Below are positions 52,801-60,640 of a stretch of 64,000 nucleotides of DNA, in pieces (the stretch's first letter is position 1; the number at the start of each line of letters is the position of its first letter). The stretch spans positions 24,597,501 through 24,661,500 of the forward strand of contig JAWQUS010000008.1 of NCBI GenBank assembly GCA_036365455.1, read 5' to 3'. The translations under genes were made by a program, and so were the position numbers. Source of the DNA: Macrosoma leucophasiata (taxonomy: Eukaryota; Arthropoda; Insecta; Lepidoptera; Hedylidae). The notes below the pieces were generated by a model that saw only the letters and a program-made list of their open reading frames with translations, ran no database searches and was not told the origin of the DNA.

Positions 52801-54195
52801 GCTGAAGACAAAAATGTAGATAGTAGAGAATTACCACTTTACCACCCATGAAATAATGATAATGATAATGAAGCCATTTATTCCAAATCTTTTAAATACA
52901 TAACAAGTTACAAAATTGTGTGGTTGTTGGGATTAAATTTGGACTCCTCTTTGGGTGCAGGCCTCCTCCAGCTTGCTCCACCTGACACAGTTCTGTGTGT
53001 ATTGCATCCATTTCTGCCCTGCCACCCCAGCTATGTCATCCGACCATCTCTTGTATGGACGACCAACCCTTTGTTTTCCTCCATTTGGTCACCAGTACAG
53101 TCCATCTGTCATCTTTCATACGGGCTATATGACCGCCCAAGAAAGCCCAAGTTATTTTCCCTCTGTGTTAGTTATTACAAGGCCATACATTATCATGGAA
53201 GTCCTCTAAGCGAAACATTATAGTGGCGAACAATATCATTTGACAGCATATAGACTAGGTAATAAGTTGCGCCTACACCCTTGAGCTCTTACACTGGAAC
53301 TCTACCACAAGTATAAATTTCTTCATGTATACATTACCTGCTAAGTTGGCCTGCGCTGACATAAGTGTGCGATCAACATCAGTAGACCTCACATACACTT
53401 CTGCAGGATCAAATTGTGTAGACAGCAAATGCTAAAAACAATTAAAAAGAAATTAATTATATTTAATTTCAACTGAAAATCTAATTCAGGGGCTGACGGC
53501 CCCTGAATTAGAACTCTAATGCTTTTGTGTGACATTACTTTGTCCGTTTCGTACCACCTATTAAAACATTTATCACTAAAGTATGTATCTGTGGACAAAA
53601 ACAATTTTAGGCAGAAGTTAGGAAACTGACAAGACAATGTGACAATTAATTAGGGGGTCGCCCCCAGGTTTCAAAACTGGAAAATACACAATTTTATTGG
53701 TTCCAGTTAGTGTACAGACTTTCAGGACATAGCCACCACCTCATAGATGTCTATAGCTTGCAATATTCACTGACAATCTATGTGAACTGTTTGCCAATCA
53801 TCTTCTTCTTCTTCTTTATTATAATTAATGGCTACTACCCAAGACTAACGGTAATTCTGCCAGATTTCCAGTCTACGCCTAAAAAAAATATAAATATTTG
53901 TTAATGTAGATTAATCTAAGAAACAAAAAAAAGTAAAATAAAAAAACTGTTAAATTACCGAATATCGCTTGCGTAACCATTTTCCCAGAAGGTAATGTTG
54001 TCGTTTACCAGTGTTGGTTAACTGGCCGAACTTTACAGGCCACCAGGACTGGTTTCTCCACGGGTCTGTTGGGTAAGGATCCACTGGAGTTCGGTCTCCA
54101 TGTCTATATATAATCGCTGCATACTTAACTGTTAAATTCTCTGCAGCCAACGACAAAGTTATATAAAAAACTATGAATGCTAATGCACTAAACAT
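43679..54195 (-). CDS. Acph-1: histidine acid phosphatase, membrane-anchored, seven exons
   Basis: Whole-gene entry: exons 54195-53959, 53431-53338, 52713-52515, 49075-48920, 46288-46062, 45435-45263 and 43846-43679 join in frame through GT-AG introns to 1254 nt, 417 residues. The product hydrolyses phosphate monoesters at acid pH, probably in lysosomes. A signal peptide (about residues 1-18) is followed by the catalytic RHGDRTP (31-37, His32 the nucleophile), a [12 protein letters not shown] helix region, the acid-catalyst SGHD (His273, Asp274), several N-glycosylation sequons, and a C-terminal membrane segment (about 363-383) with a short basic tail, as in lysosomal or testicular acid phosphatases and insect Acph-1. 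Length is normal and nothing is broken. The symbol rests on family resemblance. Confidence 0.93.
43876..44165 (+). repeat. family A repeat, reference full-length copy
   Basis: About 285 bp in intron 6. Order of blocks: T-rich leader and AAAGTGGCAAACAAGC; CAGTTCACATTGATG; TAAGTGATGACCGCAGCC; CAGAGGTCAAAATGCAGATG; TGCCACTCCTGAGGC; GTGCCGGAAATTACAG; CATTACCACCTGACCGGAAC; ACGATAGTGCTG; CCATTTAGCGGCAAG; GCGGTGGTGCCTACGCCCG; and a terminal hairpin GAGCTCC...GGAGCTC ahead of TACCACC-GTAA. No terminal inverted repeats, no tRNA head and no coding. The hairpin near the 3' end recalls Helitron-like or Helentron-like elements, but the class is unproven. Confidence 0.9.
44715..44773 (+). repeat. family A repeat, last 60 bp
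   Basis: Terminal block only, ending GGAGCTCTATCACCAGTAA. Confidence 0.75.
44895..45190 (-). mobile_element. SINE2, near-complete reverse copy
   Basis: In intron 6. Head at 45190-45120 (box B GGGTTCGATTCCCGGG), body with TTCCATTTTCTGGAAG and GTTACATGGGCC, tail CTCTGCCTACCCCTTCGGGG then GGCGTGAAG at 44910. The best copy for defining the family. Confidence 0.85.
45263..45435 (-). CDS. acid phosphatase exon 6
   Basis: Acceptor TATTTCAG, donor CAG|GTATGA. Enters in phase 1, leaves in phase 0. Encodes [20 protein letters not shown] and [16 protein letters not shown], matching the late luminal part of the family with its conserved Cys residues. Confidence 0.9.
45465..45710 (-). mobile_element. 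dispersed moth repeat (CCACTGCTGGACAAAG type)
   Basis: In intron 5. Begins with a CATCATCATCATC tail and ATGACGTCCACTGCTGGACA, followed by a GC-rich body with CCCCTTTTTTTGGGGGG. The ATC-repeat tail suggests a retroelement 3' end on the minus strand. Confidence 0.5.
45915..45995 (-). mobile_element. RTE LINE 3'-end fragment
   Basis: In intron 5. Reverse copy of the last 75 bp of the RTE family (CTTCACGCC, GAGAGTGTAGAGCGCCAGAT, CCGGTCCTGACATACCT). A GTGTGCGTGTGCGCGTG tract precedes it at 45812-45850. Confidence 0.75.
46062..46288 (-). CDS. acid phosphatase exon 5 (GHD motif)
   Basis: Acceptor ATTTCTAG, donor TATG|GTACTT. Enters in phase 2, leaves in phase 1. Encodes [19 protein letters not shown] and the conserved [18 protein letters not shown] with catalytic His-Asp. 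Confidence 0.92.
46305..46505 (-). mobile_element. SINE3, reverse copy
   Basis: In intron 4, immediately before exon 5. tRNA-like head at 46505-46430 (box B GGTTCGATCCTCGC) and tail AGTGTAAGCGTATTT. Confidence 0.8.
46506..47082. other. intron 4 DNA without features
   Basis: AT-rich intronic sequence; no coding or repeat ends seen. Confidence 0.4.
47172..47540 (-). mobile_element. LINE 3' end inserted in family A
   Basis: The minus-strand 3' tail is a TTCTAT repeat (47172-47190), preceded by TATTCGAAATAAAAATATTT and, further up, GGTAGCGGAGTTCTTCTCAG. Non-coding 3' UTR of a 5'-truncated LINE. The 47541-47724 part is not classified. Confidence 0.55.
48005..48160 (+). mobile_element. SINE1 copy
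   Basis: tRNA-like head GGACTTCGGTAGCTTAGTGG with box B AGGATCGATTC, tail TTTCTTTCCG and final block CGCATGTGTTATTGCGAAAA. The same final block stands alone at 47826-47862, so a second SINE1 tail lies just upstream. Confidence 0.8.
48360..48850 (+). pseudogene. LINE polymerase C-terminal fragments, two in tandem
   Basis: The first (48360-48720) encodes [19 protein letters not shown], then [12 protein letters not shown] and [20 protein letters not shown], and ends [11 protein letters not shown] followed by an ATGATG tail. The second (48725-48850) repeats [10 protein letters not shown] with damage. This is the C-terminal end of an RTE-like LINE family, related to fragments at 61555 and 62890. 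In intron 4. Confidence 0.75.
48920..49075 (-). CDS. acid phosphatase exon 4
   Basis: Acceptor TTTGTTTCAG, donor TATAG|GTAAAT. Enters and leaves in phase 2. Encodes [20 protein letters not shown] and [15 protein letters not shown], with two N-glycosylation sequons. Confidence 0.9.
49130..49470. repeat. family A repeats, reverse then forward
   Basis: In intron 3. 49130-49262 is a reverse fragment and 49263-49470 a forward one, which ends at AGCGGCAAG. They face each other as at 15556-16012. Confidence 0.75.
49675..49905 (-). repeat. moth repeat with GACAGACAGACA block and Helitron-like end
   Basis: In intron 3. Reverse copy of the segment at 60420-60640 (GTCAAAATCGATCTAGCCGT on the minus strand), followed by a CTAG end at 49832-49835. 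An old composite repeat. Confidence 0.5.
49968..50254 (+). repeat. family A repeat, full length
   Basis: Complete forward copy in intron 3, close to the reference, ending GAGCTCTACCACCAGTAA. Confidence 0.9.
50255..50806. other. intron 3 DNA
   Basis: The part from about 50600 (CAGCACGGGGTCCGATTTGA) is GC-richer and may belong with the block at 50839-51375. No coding. Confidence 0.35.
50807..50838. repeat. perfect inverted repeat, 15-bp arms
   Basis: AAATGACTTGCCAAA and TTTGGCAAGTCATTT separated by two bases. Confidence 0.95.
50839..51375. repeat. GC-rich island of unknown origin
   Basis: About 540 bp of clearly GC-rich sequence inside AT-rich intron 3, with several open frames on both strands but no recognisable domain. 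Contains a hairpin at 51131-51190 (GTATGGC...TTGCAGAAATTT paired with AAATTTCTGCA...GCCATAC). Ends in TTATATTTATTATTATTAAA, a possible retroelement tail. Confidence 0.5.
51376..51949. other. intron 3 DNA
   Basis: AT-rich with no supported feature. Confidence 0.4.
51950..52155 (-). mobile_element. SINE3, reverse copy
   Basis: In intron 3. Head at 52155-52080 (box B GGTTCGATCCCCGC) and a tail ending in an AATAA-type run (TTTTATTTTATTTTATTTTA on the minus strand). The cleanest SINE3 copy. Confidence 0.88.
52515..52713 (-). CDS. acid phosphatase exon 3
   Basis: Acceptor TTGTTTAG, donor GTGAGT at 52514. Enters in phase 1, leaves in phase 2. Encodes [29 protein letters not shown] and a charged helix ending KYQGLM. 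Follows the RSTD region as in the family. Confidence 0.92.
52740..53313 (+). repeat. family A repeat split by a LINE fragment
   Basis: In intron 2. The two ends, 52740-52850 and 53160-53313, are diverged family A; a reverse LINE 3' end lies between them. Confidence 0.7.
52851..53159 (-). pseudogene. LINE polymerase C-terminal fragment
   Basis: On the minus strand: [13 protein letters not shown], then after a frameshift [20 protein letters not shown] and [14 protein letters not shown], followed by a 3' UTR and an ATTATC repeat tail at 52872-52851. C-terminal end of an RTE-like LINE, 5'-truncated. Confidence 0.75.
53338..53431 (-). CDS. acid phosphatase exon 2
   Basis: Acceptor TTGTTTTTAG, donor GCAG|GTAATG. 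Phase 0 in, phase 1 out. Encodes [20 protein letters not shown] and [11 protein letters not shown], the conserved RSTDVDRT region that contributes an active-site Arg. Confidence 0.93.
53481..53511. repeat. perfect inverted repeat, 13-bp arms
   Basis: CTAATTCAGGGGC and GCCCCTGAATTAG separated by TGACG, in intron 1. Confidence 0.95.
53710..53800 (-). repeat. family A fragment
   Basis: In intron 1; reverse and strongly diverged (TAGATGTCTATAGCTTGCAA, ATGTGAACTG). Confidence 0.5.
53959..54195 (-). CDS. acid phosphatase exon 1 (signal peptide and RHGDRTP)
   Basis: Start ATG at 54195-54193; 79 codons in phase 0 to donor GTAATT at 53958. A hydrophobic signal sequence [18 protein letters not shown] is followed by the catalytic [17 protein letters not shown] and [19 protein letters not shown]. 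The start is chosen because the signal peptide begins directly at this Met. Confidence 0.95.
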
Positions 54196-54530
54196 AGTGA
54201 ACTAAGAAATGCACTTTCAAAATTCAAACAAAAAAATTAACATTAGGCACCGATCTCTAAAACATTTAAAATTATATTATTCGCAACTAAATAAATAGTT
54301 AAATAACTTATCTGGCGGCATAGGTAATAGCACAGTTGCACACTCAAACACGTACGAATACAATAAAATAGAAAATAGAAAATTGGAAAAAAGAAAAAAT
54401 TGTGATTGTCAAAATTGACAACTGTCATGTCAGCTGTGACAGCTGTCAGATTTGGTCTTTGGTTTGGTTCTGTTCCGAAATCCACTGCGGCCACTGTAAG
54501 ATGTGACGTCGGTGTTATAATAGGCATAGA
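54196..54530 (-). promoter_or_regulatory. acid phosphatase 5' UTR and promoter region
   Basis: Immediately upstream of the ATG. It contains a cluster of TGACA/TGTCA words (AATTGACAACTGTCATGTCA, then TGTGACAGCTGTCAG) at 54410-54452 and a TGACGTCG at 54503-54510. No clear TATA box. The role as promoter is inferred from position. Confidence 0.45.
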
Positions 54531-54599
54531 TTTATTATAGTACTTGTACTAGGGATCCCCAAAACCCTCGAAAATTTCGTTGCGATACCTAGCATTTTT

Positions 54600-54665
54600 A
54601 ACTCGATACTATTGTTTCGATACTTTACTCGGTATCGATACTCTCTGATGTACTCGATACTTCTT
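54600..54665. promoter_or_regulatory. CGATA cluster upstream of the acid phosphatase gene
   Basis: Five CGATAC words in about 60 bp, one within a perfect TATCGATA. In Drosophila such words bind DREF and BEAF-32 near promoters. Here it may instead be a scrap of the TATCGATA repeat family, since a CATAGATTTATTAT end lies next to it (54527). Confidence 0.35.
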
Positions 54666-55194
54666 ACCCTATCCCTGAATCTCCTAATCGACGGTTATGT
54701 GTAACCAGTTCAGTAGGTACCTGCTTTCATTGGATCTTGGTATTTTTAAATGAGATGATTTCTTGAATAATATCATATTATTTAAAAATAAAAAAACATG
54801 AGGGTGCTCCTACCAACCAACCTATTTTTTTTAAGGCACATTGTTCGTTTCGCAGATTAAGGACTAGTTATAAGTTTCGTTTGTCCTCTATGTAGCTTGT
54901 ATACTCTTTGGCAGTGAATAAAAATATGTTGATGGTTTAGGTTTGTTGATGGTAAATAAAAAACTGTACCTATAAAAAATATAATTCTAAAACTTAACCC
55001 CACAAATTACACCTATTAAGGTGTAGTAGGTCTACTCATATTGCAATAGGTAACTTCTAATTAAGAAGGTATTCGTTGAAACTTTTAATGTTTTGAAAAC
55101 TTACGGAATTGCATAGAACGTGCGAACATCAGCTGTCCTAATTCACGACAACTACAGAACTATTTCAACATACTAACTTACCTTCTAAATTATC
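54666..55194. other. intergenic DNA
   Basis: AT-rich with no supported feature. Confidence 0.4.
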
Positions 55195-55340
55195 CGCTAA
55201 TCTTTCTGCGGCCAAATAGCAGCACTATCATGTTCCGGTTAGATGGTAAATAATGTGGCCCTGTAATAATTATCCTGTGATAGTTATTACAGGGCCACAT
55301 TATCTACCTTCATTTAGATGTCTATAGGCTGCAGTCATAA
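55195..55340. repeat. family A fragment folded on itself
   Basis: Arms of about 33 bp (55242-55274 and 55279-55312; core AATGTGGCCCTGTAATAA) with a loop of about 4 nt, followed by a TAGATGTCTATAGGCTGCAG block. Confidence 0.8.
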
Positions 55341-55354
55341 CTGTCATTACCACT

Positions 55355-55480
55355 TACATTAGGTTCCAACTTATCCGTGGACCACCCGTAGACCACATGT
55401 CGACAATGAGTGGACGCCGTAAAACGAGGCGGTGTTGATTGGGTGCCGAGTGGCTGTAGGCAGCTATGACCCTTAAGCAG
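55355..55480 (-). mobile_element. family D (RTE-like) fragment
   Basis: Matches 13760-13880 and 62540-62640 (GTGGACCACCCGTAGACCAC, GGGTGCCGAGTGGCTGTAG). A short family B scrap follows. Confidence 0.55.
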
Positions 55481-55544
55481 AGAATATGTAATAATATGCC
55501 TTAAGTCCGAATATGATAGATAAAGCTGTAGTATTATAGTAATA

Positions 55545-55980
55545 TCCCTAGGATTATAATAATATATCGGAATGTAGCAATTCATTACTTTTTTTTTATG
55601 TAATAGAAGAGGCAAACAAGCATTATGTTACCACTCCTTAACGCATCTGGATTTGGACCTTGGTCTTTGTGTAGGTGTCTATAGGCTGCAGTCATCACTT
55701 AACATCAATGTGAACTGCATGCTTGTTTGCCTCTTCCATTACATAAAAAAAGTAATGAATTGCTATATTCCGATATCTTAATATATATAAATCTCGTGTC
55801 ACAATGTTTGTCCTCAATGGACTCCTAAACCACTTAACCGATTATAATAAAATTCGCACACCATGTGCAGTTCGATCCAACTTGAGAGATAGGATAGCTT
55901 ACATTACGCTATGATTAATAGGAGCGGAGCAGCGCGGGCGAAGCCGGGGCGGGCCGCTAGTATTATTATATTCCTAGGGA
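55545..55980. mobile_element. fold-back element carrying a Helitron
   Basis: The left arm 55545-55623 begins TCCCTAGGATTATAATAATA. The right arm is 55719-55775 plus 55961-55980, ending ATTCCTAGGGA. The arms are reverse complements with few mismatches only when the Helitron (55776-55960) is removed. The loop holds family A sequence. Confidence 0.85.
55776..55960 (+). mobile_element. complete short non-autonomous Helitron
   Basis: 185 bp, inserted between A (55775) and T (55961). Starts TCTTAATATATATAAATCTC and ends CGGGCGAAGCCGGGGCGGG, CCGCTAG. TC start, CTAG end, 3' hairpin and A/T target all fit the Helitron rules. Body nearly identical to 40691-40853. Confidence 0.92.
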
Positions 55981-56217
55981 GACTGCAGCCTATAGACACT
56001 CACACAAAGACCAAGGTCCAAATCCAGATGCGTTACCACTCCTGAGGCCTAAGGGGTTATGCCTTTGTGCCGAAAATTACAGGACCGTACATTACACCTG
56101 ACCGGAACACGATAGTGTGACGATAGTGCTGAACACTATCATTTAGCGGCAAGTATATTAGGTAATGCGGTGGTGCCTACACCTGCGAGCTCCGTCACTG
56201 GAGCTCTATCACCAGTA
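55981..56217 (+). repeat. family A repeat, 5'-truncated
   Basis: From GACTGCAGCCTATAGACAC to the terminal block; a short duplication (ACGATAGTGTGACGATAGTG) lies at 56110. Confidence 0.85.
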
Positions 56218-56274
56218 AAAATTTACTAGGAATTACTATTTTACTAGGAATATAATTGGAACTTGGTACTCGAA

Positions 56275-56440
56275 GCTTGGCACATCACCAAACTTCGAGG
56301 TACTGGAAAATTGCCAGAAAATGGAAAAATCCCAATAGAACCAGAGATAAAGGCCTTTACACTATTATGCCTGATAACCCCTACCCAGGAATCGAACCGT
56401 AGTAGTAGTGGCCTGCTACCACTAGGCTACCGAGGCAGTT
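56275..56440 (-). mobile_element. SINE2, partial reverse copy
   Basis: Head at 56440-56385 and body with TTCCATTTTCTGGCAATTTT on the minus strand; the tail is missing. Confidence 0.8.
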
Positions 56441-56738
56441 AAATATTTATAGTTAATAATTTTAATTGTACAGTCGGAAAATTAAATAAAATATATAACA
56501 TCCTTCTACCTAACCTGGCTATGTCGGGGGCGCGCATGGTCCCAACCAAAACGAGGTAAGATAGTACGTATGACTATGTTAAGGTATAAATATATTCCTA
56601 GGGATATAACTAGGTATATTACGGCTTTATCATCGAGACACAACGCAGCTTCATCTATCATACTGCAACATACCTATACAAGAGTGAGTCAAACAATTAT
56701 TTTCTTTCTTAACGGCTCAGCAGTAAAATGGTGCCAAA
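56441..56738. other. intergenic DNA
   Basis: No supported feature. Confidence 0.35.
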
Positions 56739-57001
56739 CATAGAGCAACGCGGCCCCATAGCGTGTATTACCGATGCAAAACAGTCTGTCATTTTTTGCG
56801 GGGGGAAATGCGTGTGACACCCACGCACACTACAAAAATCGTCTATTAGTACGAAACTTACACCTTGACTTTAACAAAATACAGAAACAGTTTCACGCAC
56901 ACATTTAAACATCTAGGCGACAGGTATAGGCCCATTTGGTCTTGTACTTTGACAGAGGGGAAAGCCTACATATGGCTACTCCTCTCCGGTGTTGCTCTAT
57001 G
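56739..57001. mobile_element. hAT-type MITE, CATAGAGCAAC family, copy 3, with exact 8-bp target duplication
   Basis: Ends CATAGAGCAAC and GTTGCTCTATG; flanked by GTGCCAAA at 56731-56738 and 57002-57009. Orientation is opposite to copies 1 and 2. The exact duplication assigns the family to the hAT superfamily. Confidence 0.92.
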
Positions 57002-57221
57002 GTGCCAAATGGTGTGGTTAATTTGTATGTAAAGTTTTATTACATTATTTTAAGATTTATTGCCTCCGGGTCGCTTAGAAGTTTTGAAAACAAAACTGAT
57101 TTTAAATGTAAAAACAAATGAAATAATGTTACAAATATACCATTTAAAGTGCAAAAACTTCCTAAAGTCTCATCCAAAAAGACCATAAGAGATTATTCAC
57201 ACCTTCTTTCAAACTTAAGCT

Positions 57222-57378
57222 GTTGAAAGGGCAATTAAAGCTGTGACTGAAGCTTCAGCCACTTTATGTGATAAAACAGCAAGAGAAGGATTCATCAAAG
57301 CCCAGATAGATTCTAAAGAAGCTATGCCGAAATTCGATAGCAAAAAAGGATTTTACCACGAACTAAACCTTTACCAAA
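57222..57378 (+). pseudogene. coding remnant of unknown origin
   Basis: About 50 open codons ending at TAG, encoding VERAIKAVTEASATLCDKTA, REGFIKAQIDSKEAMPKFD and SKKGFY. Composition and periodicity look like real protein, but there is an in-frame TAA just upstream and no start codon. It may be a fragment of a host exon or of a transposon-encoded protein; I cannot name the family. Confidence 0.4.
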
Positions 57379-57749
57379 AAATATTATTAAGTAGGTAGGT
57401 AGGTACTCTTTATTTTTGTCTAAAATCTATTAGAATTGTTCCTTTTTTTAAAATAAATACAATTGGTATCAATTTAAGAGTTTTAAAAACTACATTAATT
57501 AGTGTAACGTTGTATGGCAGGGCTTTGAGGCGGATTCATTAGGTAGGTATCATTGCTACCAAACTTTACAATTTATTTACACTTATAATTTGGCACCGTT
57601 TTATCACTGTGCCCATAAGATAAAGTAATTTTTTTGCTCATGTATTAGTGGCCCACCCTAATTATACATGTCATACATACAATAGTGAGTAGGCGTTGGG
57701 ACGTGACGATCAGACCGCACACTAGTGAAGAATAATTCTTCCGCTGGTA
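57379..57749. other. intergenic DNA
   Basis: AT-rich, no supported feature. Confidence 0.35.
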
Positions 57750-57835
57750 CAGTCAGTCAACCGAATAATGTTATTTCCAATAGGGCGCTAGTAAATGCAA
57801 TAACGTGGGATGGGTAGTAGCATGCCTTGATATAA
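57750..57835 (+). repeat. dispersed repeat family E, copy 2
   Basis: TACAGTCAGTCAACCGAATAA to GGGATGGGTAGTAGCATGCC, collinear with 16170-16265. Confidence 0.5.
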
Positions 57836-57895
57836 CTACCGCCACTATGATCGCCAATACGATGCCAAGCGTGATGATTATGTCACATTCGCCCC

Positions 57896-57980
57896 CATCT
57901 AAAGATGTTTACAACAGCGTCACTGTTGTAAACATCTTATTATCGACGAACAGCGTCACTATTGTAAACATCTTTAGATG
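57896..57980. repeat. nested perfect inverted repeats
   Basis: Outer arms of 19 bp (CATCTAAAGATGTTTACAA, 57896-57914, and its reverse complement at 57962-57980). Inner arms of 16 bp (AAGATGTTTACAACAG, 57902-57917, and 57923-57938) around CGTCA. The same segment is therefore present three times in alternating orientation. Confidence 0.93.
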
Positions 57981-58254
57981 ATGCATTCACCTCTGCCTAC
58001 CCCTTCGAATAATGCGTGAAGTTACGTTTTGAATCCTTCATATTTTTACACGGTTAAGAAAGACCGGCTTGTAATGACGCAATGAATTACAAAATGATCA
58101 TGCACCTCACAATAAACGCGTGGTCCCATGACCCGTCACTTGCATCAACTATTTACATTCACAAATATTTGAATTAAATCGTCACTCTGTTAATTTCAGT
58201 TGTTTTGCCACTTGCCACACTGTGATAGTATTACTAATTTTAATTACCAAACAC

Positions 58255-58400
58255 ACATTACCAAACTCGGAGGGCGGAGCTAGGAACCTGCCAAGAAATG
58301 GAAAAATCTCAATAGCACTTAACACCTGACCTGGGATCCTGGGGGGATCGAACCCAGGGTCCCAGCGTAGCGCAGTAGGGGACTATAGGTACATAACAAT
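58255..58400 (-). mobile_element. SINE2, partial reverse copy
   Basis: Box B GGGTTCGATCCCCC on the minus strand and the TTCCATTTCTTGGCAGG body; diverged. Confidence 0.7.
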
Positions 58401-59428
58401 GAAACCCAGGGATTCCCAACCTTTATTTGTTGAGGCTCCCTTACGCTGCGGCAGATAGATGAGGTAATTTGGTGCCTTCGCCCTCGAGTTCCGAGTGGCC
58501 GACACGGCACTCCACCATCTTTTTCTTACGACGAAATAATAACATTAACGAACACTTTTTATATGATGCATCATTAAAGTTAGTGTGTTAGTGTACGTTG
58601 CTTGTTTTGTCACACAGAAAGCACGCCTTCATCTTTAAATCATTTCATTTTACATTAATAAAGTAATTTGATAGTTGAGAAAAGTAGCATCCCACGCATG
58701 CGCAATGGATTTACAAGCGTCGTATCGCTGTCTTCGTCTGACTGGTGATGTTACGCGCTAGCTATTTTTCACTATATCTACAATATTAACCATCTTTAAC
58801 AGCCAGCAACCCTTATCCGTCTTTACATATATTGCCGTGAAGTGGACGATATTTTATTGAAAAAACAAGTCAACGAAATTTTGTCCCAAAAATAAAAAAA
58901 TACTTGCGGCCACATTTTGATATTTTTTTTTTGATTTGGTAACCTAGAGAATTTATATTCTGGGTTTTATATGGGTTTGCAGCATAAACTCGATGAACAA
59001 AATGTTTCGGGATCTTTACCTATAGTTAAATCACAGTAAAATTACAGTTTTTTGAGATAAATTTGAACCTTTATTTATCCCAAAAAACTAGTGACGCAAG
59101 ATCCTACTTCATTCCACAATATTTTCACTACTGTTAACGATTTCTAATAATAATTGCTATTAATTTCGTATTTCACAAATGACGAATACTTACAAATAAC
59201 CTGTTGCGAGGAATTTTATAATGCGTTAATAAGTAAATTTAATAGAAGGTATGGCGTTCTTGAAATGACATTCAATAATTATATATTTGTAATTAAGGAA
59301 ATTATATCATACGCACTTTGTAATGTATTCAATAGATTTGCATTCACATTTAATACTGTCGGAATATTTCCGGTCCTTGTCTTCAAAGATATTAATGTAG
59401 GGCTCAGAGATTTGTTTTATTTATTCAC
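58401..59428. other. intergenic DNA
   Basis: A family A scrap lies at 58445-58495 (GGTAATTTGGTGCCTTCGCC). The rest has no supported feature. Confidence 0.4.
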
Positions 59429-59438
59429 ACAACTACGT

Positions 59439-59697
59439 GAGCGAATGACTAAACAGATATACAATGCGAATGTGGATGGTTGCAGAGGCCCAGGAAGACC
59501 AAGGCTGACCTACCATGACCAAATAGGTCGAGTTCTGTCTGATGGTGGTGTCAAAAGTCTTAGGAATCGGCGTGCATGTATGAAGAGAATGATGAAGGTA
59601 GACGAGGCACGAGAGGTTTGTCAGAACCGGGATGTCTGGCGCTCTACACTCTCTGCCTACCCCGTTAGGGACCTGGCGTGAAGATACATACATACAT
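59439..59697 (+). mobile_element. 5'-truncated RTE LINE with 10-bp target duplication
   Basis: 259 bp of the RTE 3' end, coding for ERMTKQIYNANVDGCRGPGR and RNRRACMKRMMKVDEAREVC up to a TGA in GGCGTGAAG, then a CATA-repeat tail. Flanked by ACAACTACGT at 59429-59438 and 59698-59707. Confidence 0.9.
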
Positions 59698-59819
59698 ACA
59701 ACTACGTATCTTATTACCCTAAATTAAAGACCCAGCGTGCACTAAATAGGTCATCACTTATTTCATCAAAAAAACATTTAAAGTGTTAAATGATTTAGAT
59801 AACTAAATATTCAGATACA

Positions 59820-60230
59820 TTTCACGATTCGCCAGTTACGTTTAGGCCCATGTTTATTATTATTTTTTTTTATTCATTCTAACATGTACAGCTTAAAGAT
59901 AATATGACCATGATACAGATAGCGAGCCTATTCAGATGTCCGCTTATTATTAAAGTCCCAGGGCAAAACCACATGACCTCTGGTCATTGTGTGGGTTGTC
60001 TATAGGCTGCAGTCATCACTTAACATCAATATGAACAGCACGCTTGTTTGCCACTTTTATTATATAAAAAAAAACTGAGAAACTTTCAAAAAATGGAAAA
60101 TGCTTAAAAGGACCAGAGGAGAGATATAAGATAATACCTACATCTTTATATCTGATAGCCCTCGACTGGGAGGATGAACCCCTAGCATAGCAGTGGTTAA
60201 CTGCTACCTCTAGACTACGAATGTAGTTCA
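59820..60230 (-). mobile_element. SINE2 split by a reverse family A copy
   Basis: SINE2 pieces at 59820-59852 (GCCAGTTACGTTTAGGCCCA) and 60073-60230 are separated by an insert holding reverse family A (59955-60072). The head is at 60230-60165. Confidence 0.65.
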
Positions 60231-60419
60231 TAAGATAAGTATATGTAAAAATAATACAATTTTGTATCACTACATCATCACTTCACTATCACTATCAGCA
60301 CTACATACCTATTATAAAGTCCCCCTATTTTCTCTGTCTGTATGTAAGCGATAATCTCGGAAAGTTGTAAACGGATTTGTTTGAAATGTTGATAAGACGA
60401 TTCTTGAGGAAGGTTTATA

Positions 60420-60640
60420 TCTATAACTATCTGTGCCCGCGACTTTGCCCGCGTGAGAATTTATTATTGTTCAGTATCTACCCGGACAAAGTCGTGGGCG
60501 CATCTAGTATAAAAGTAGCCTAAGTTACTCCTACTATCTGCCAGTGAAAGTCCCGTCAGAATCAGTCCAGTTGTTCCCAAGATTAGCCCCGCCAAACAGA
60601 CAGACAGACACAAATTGTAAAAAATGTTGATTTGTTTTAA
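60420..60640 (+). repeat. moth repeat with GTGCCCGCGACTTTG arms
   Basis: GTGCCCGCGACTTTGCCCGC at 60433 and its reverse near 60485 (GACAAAGTCGTGGGCGCATC, followed by TAG). Then CCAGTGAAAGTCCCGTCAGA and a CAGACAGACAGACA block. Counterpart of 49675-49905. Confidence 0.55.

Noticed and set aside
59154..59681. 175-residue open frame that seems to fuse a novel N-terminus to an RTE domain
   Set aside because: The RTE part begins exactly at the 10-bp target duplication, so the upstream half is target DNA that happens to be open.
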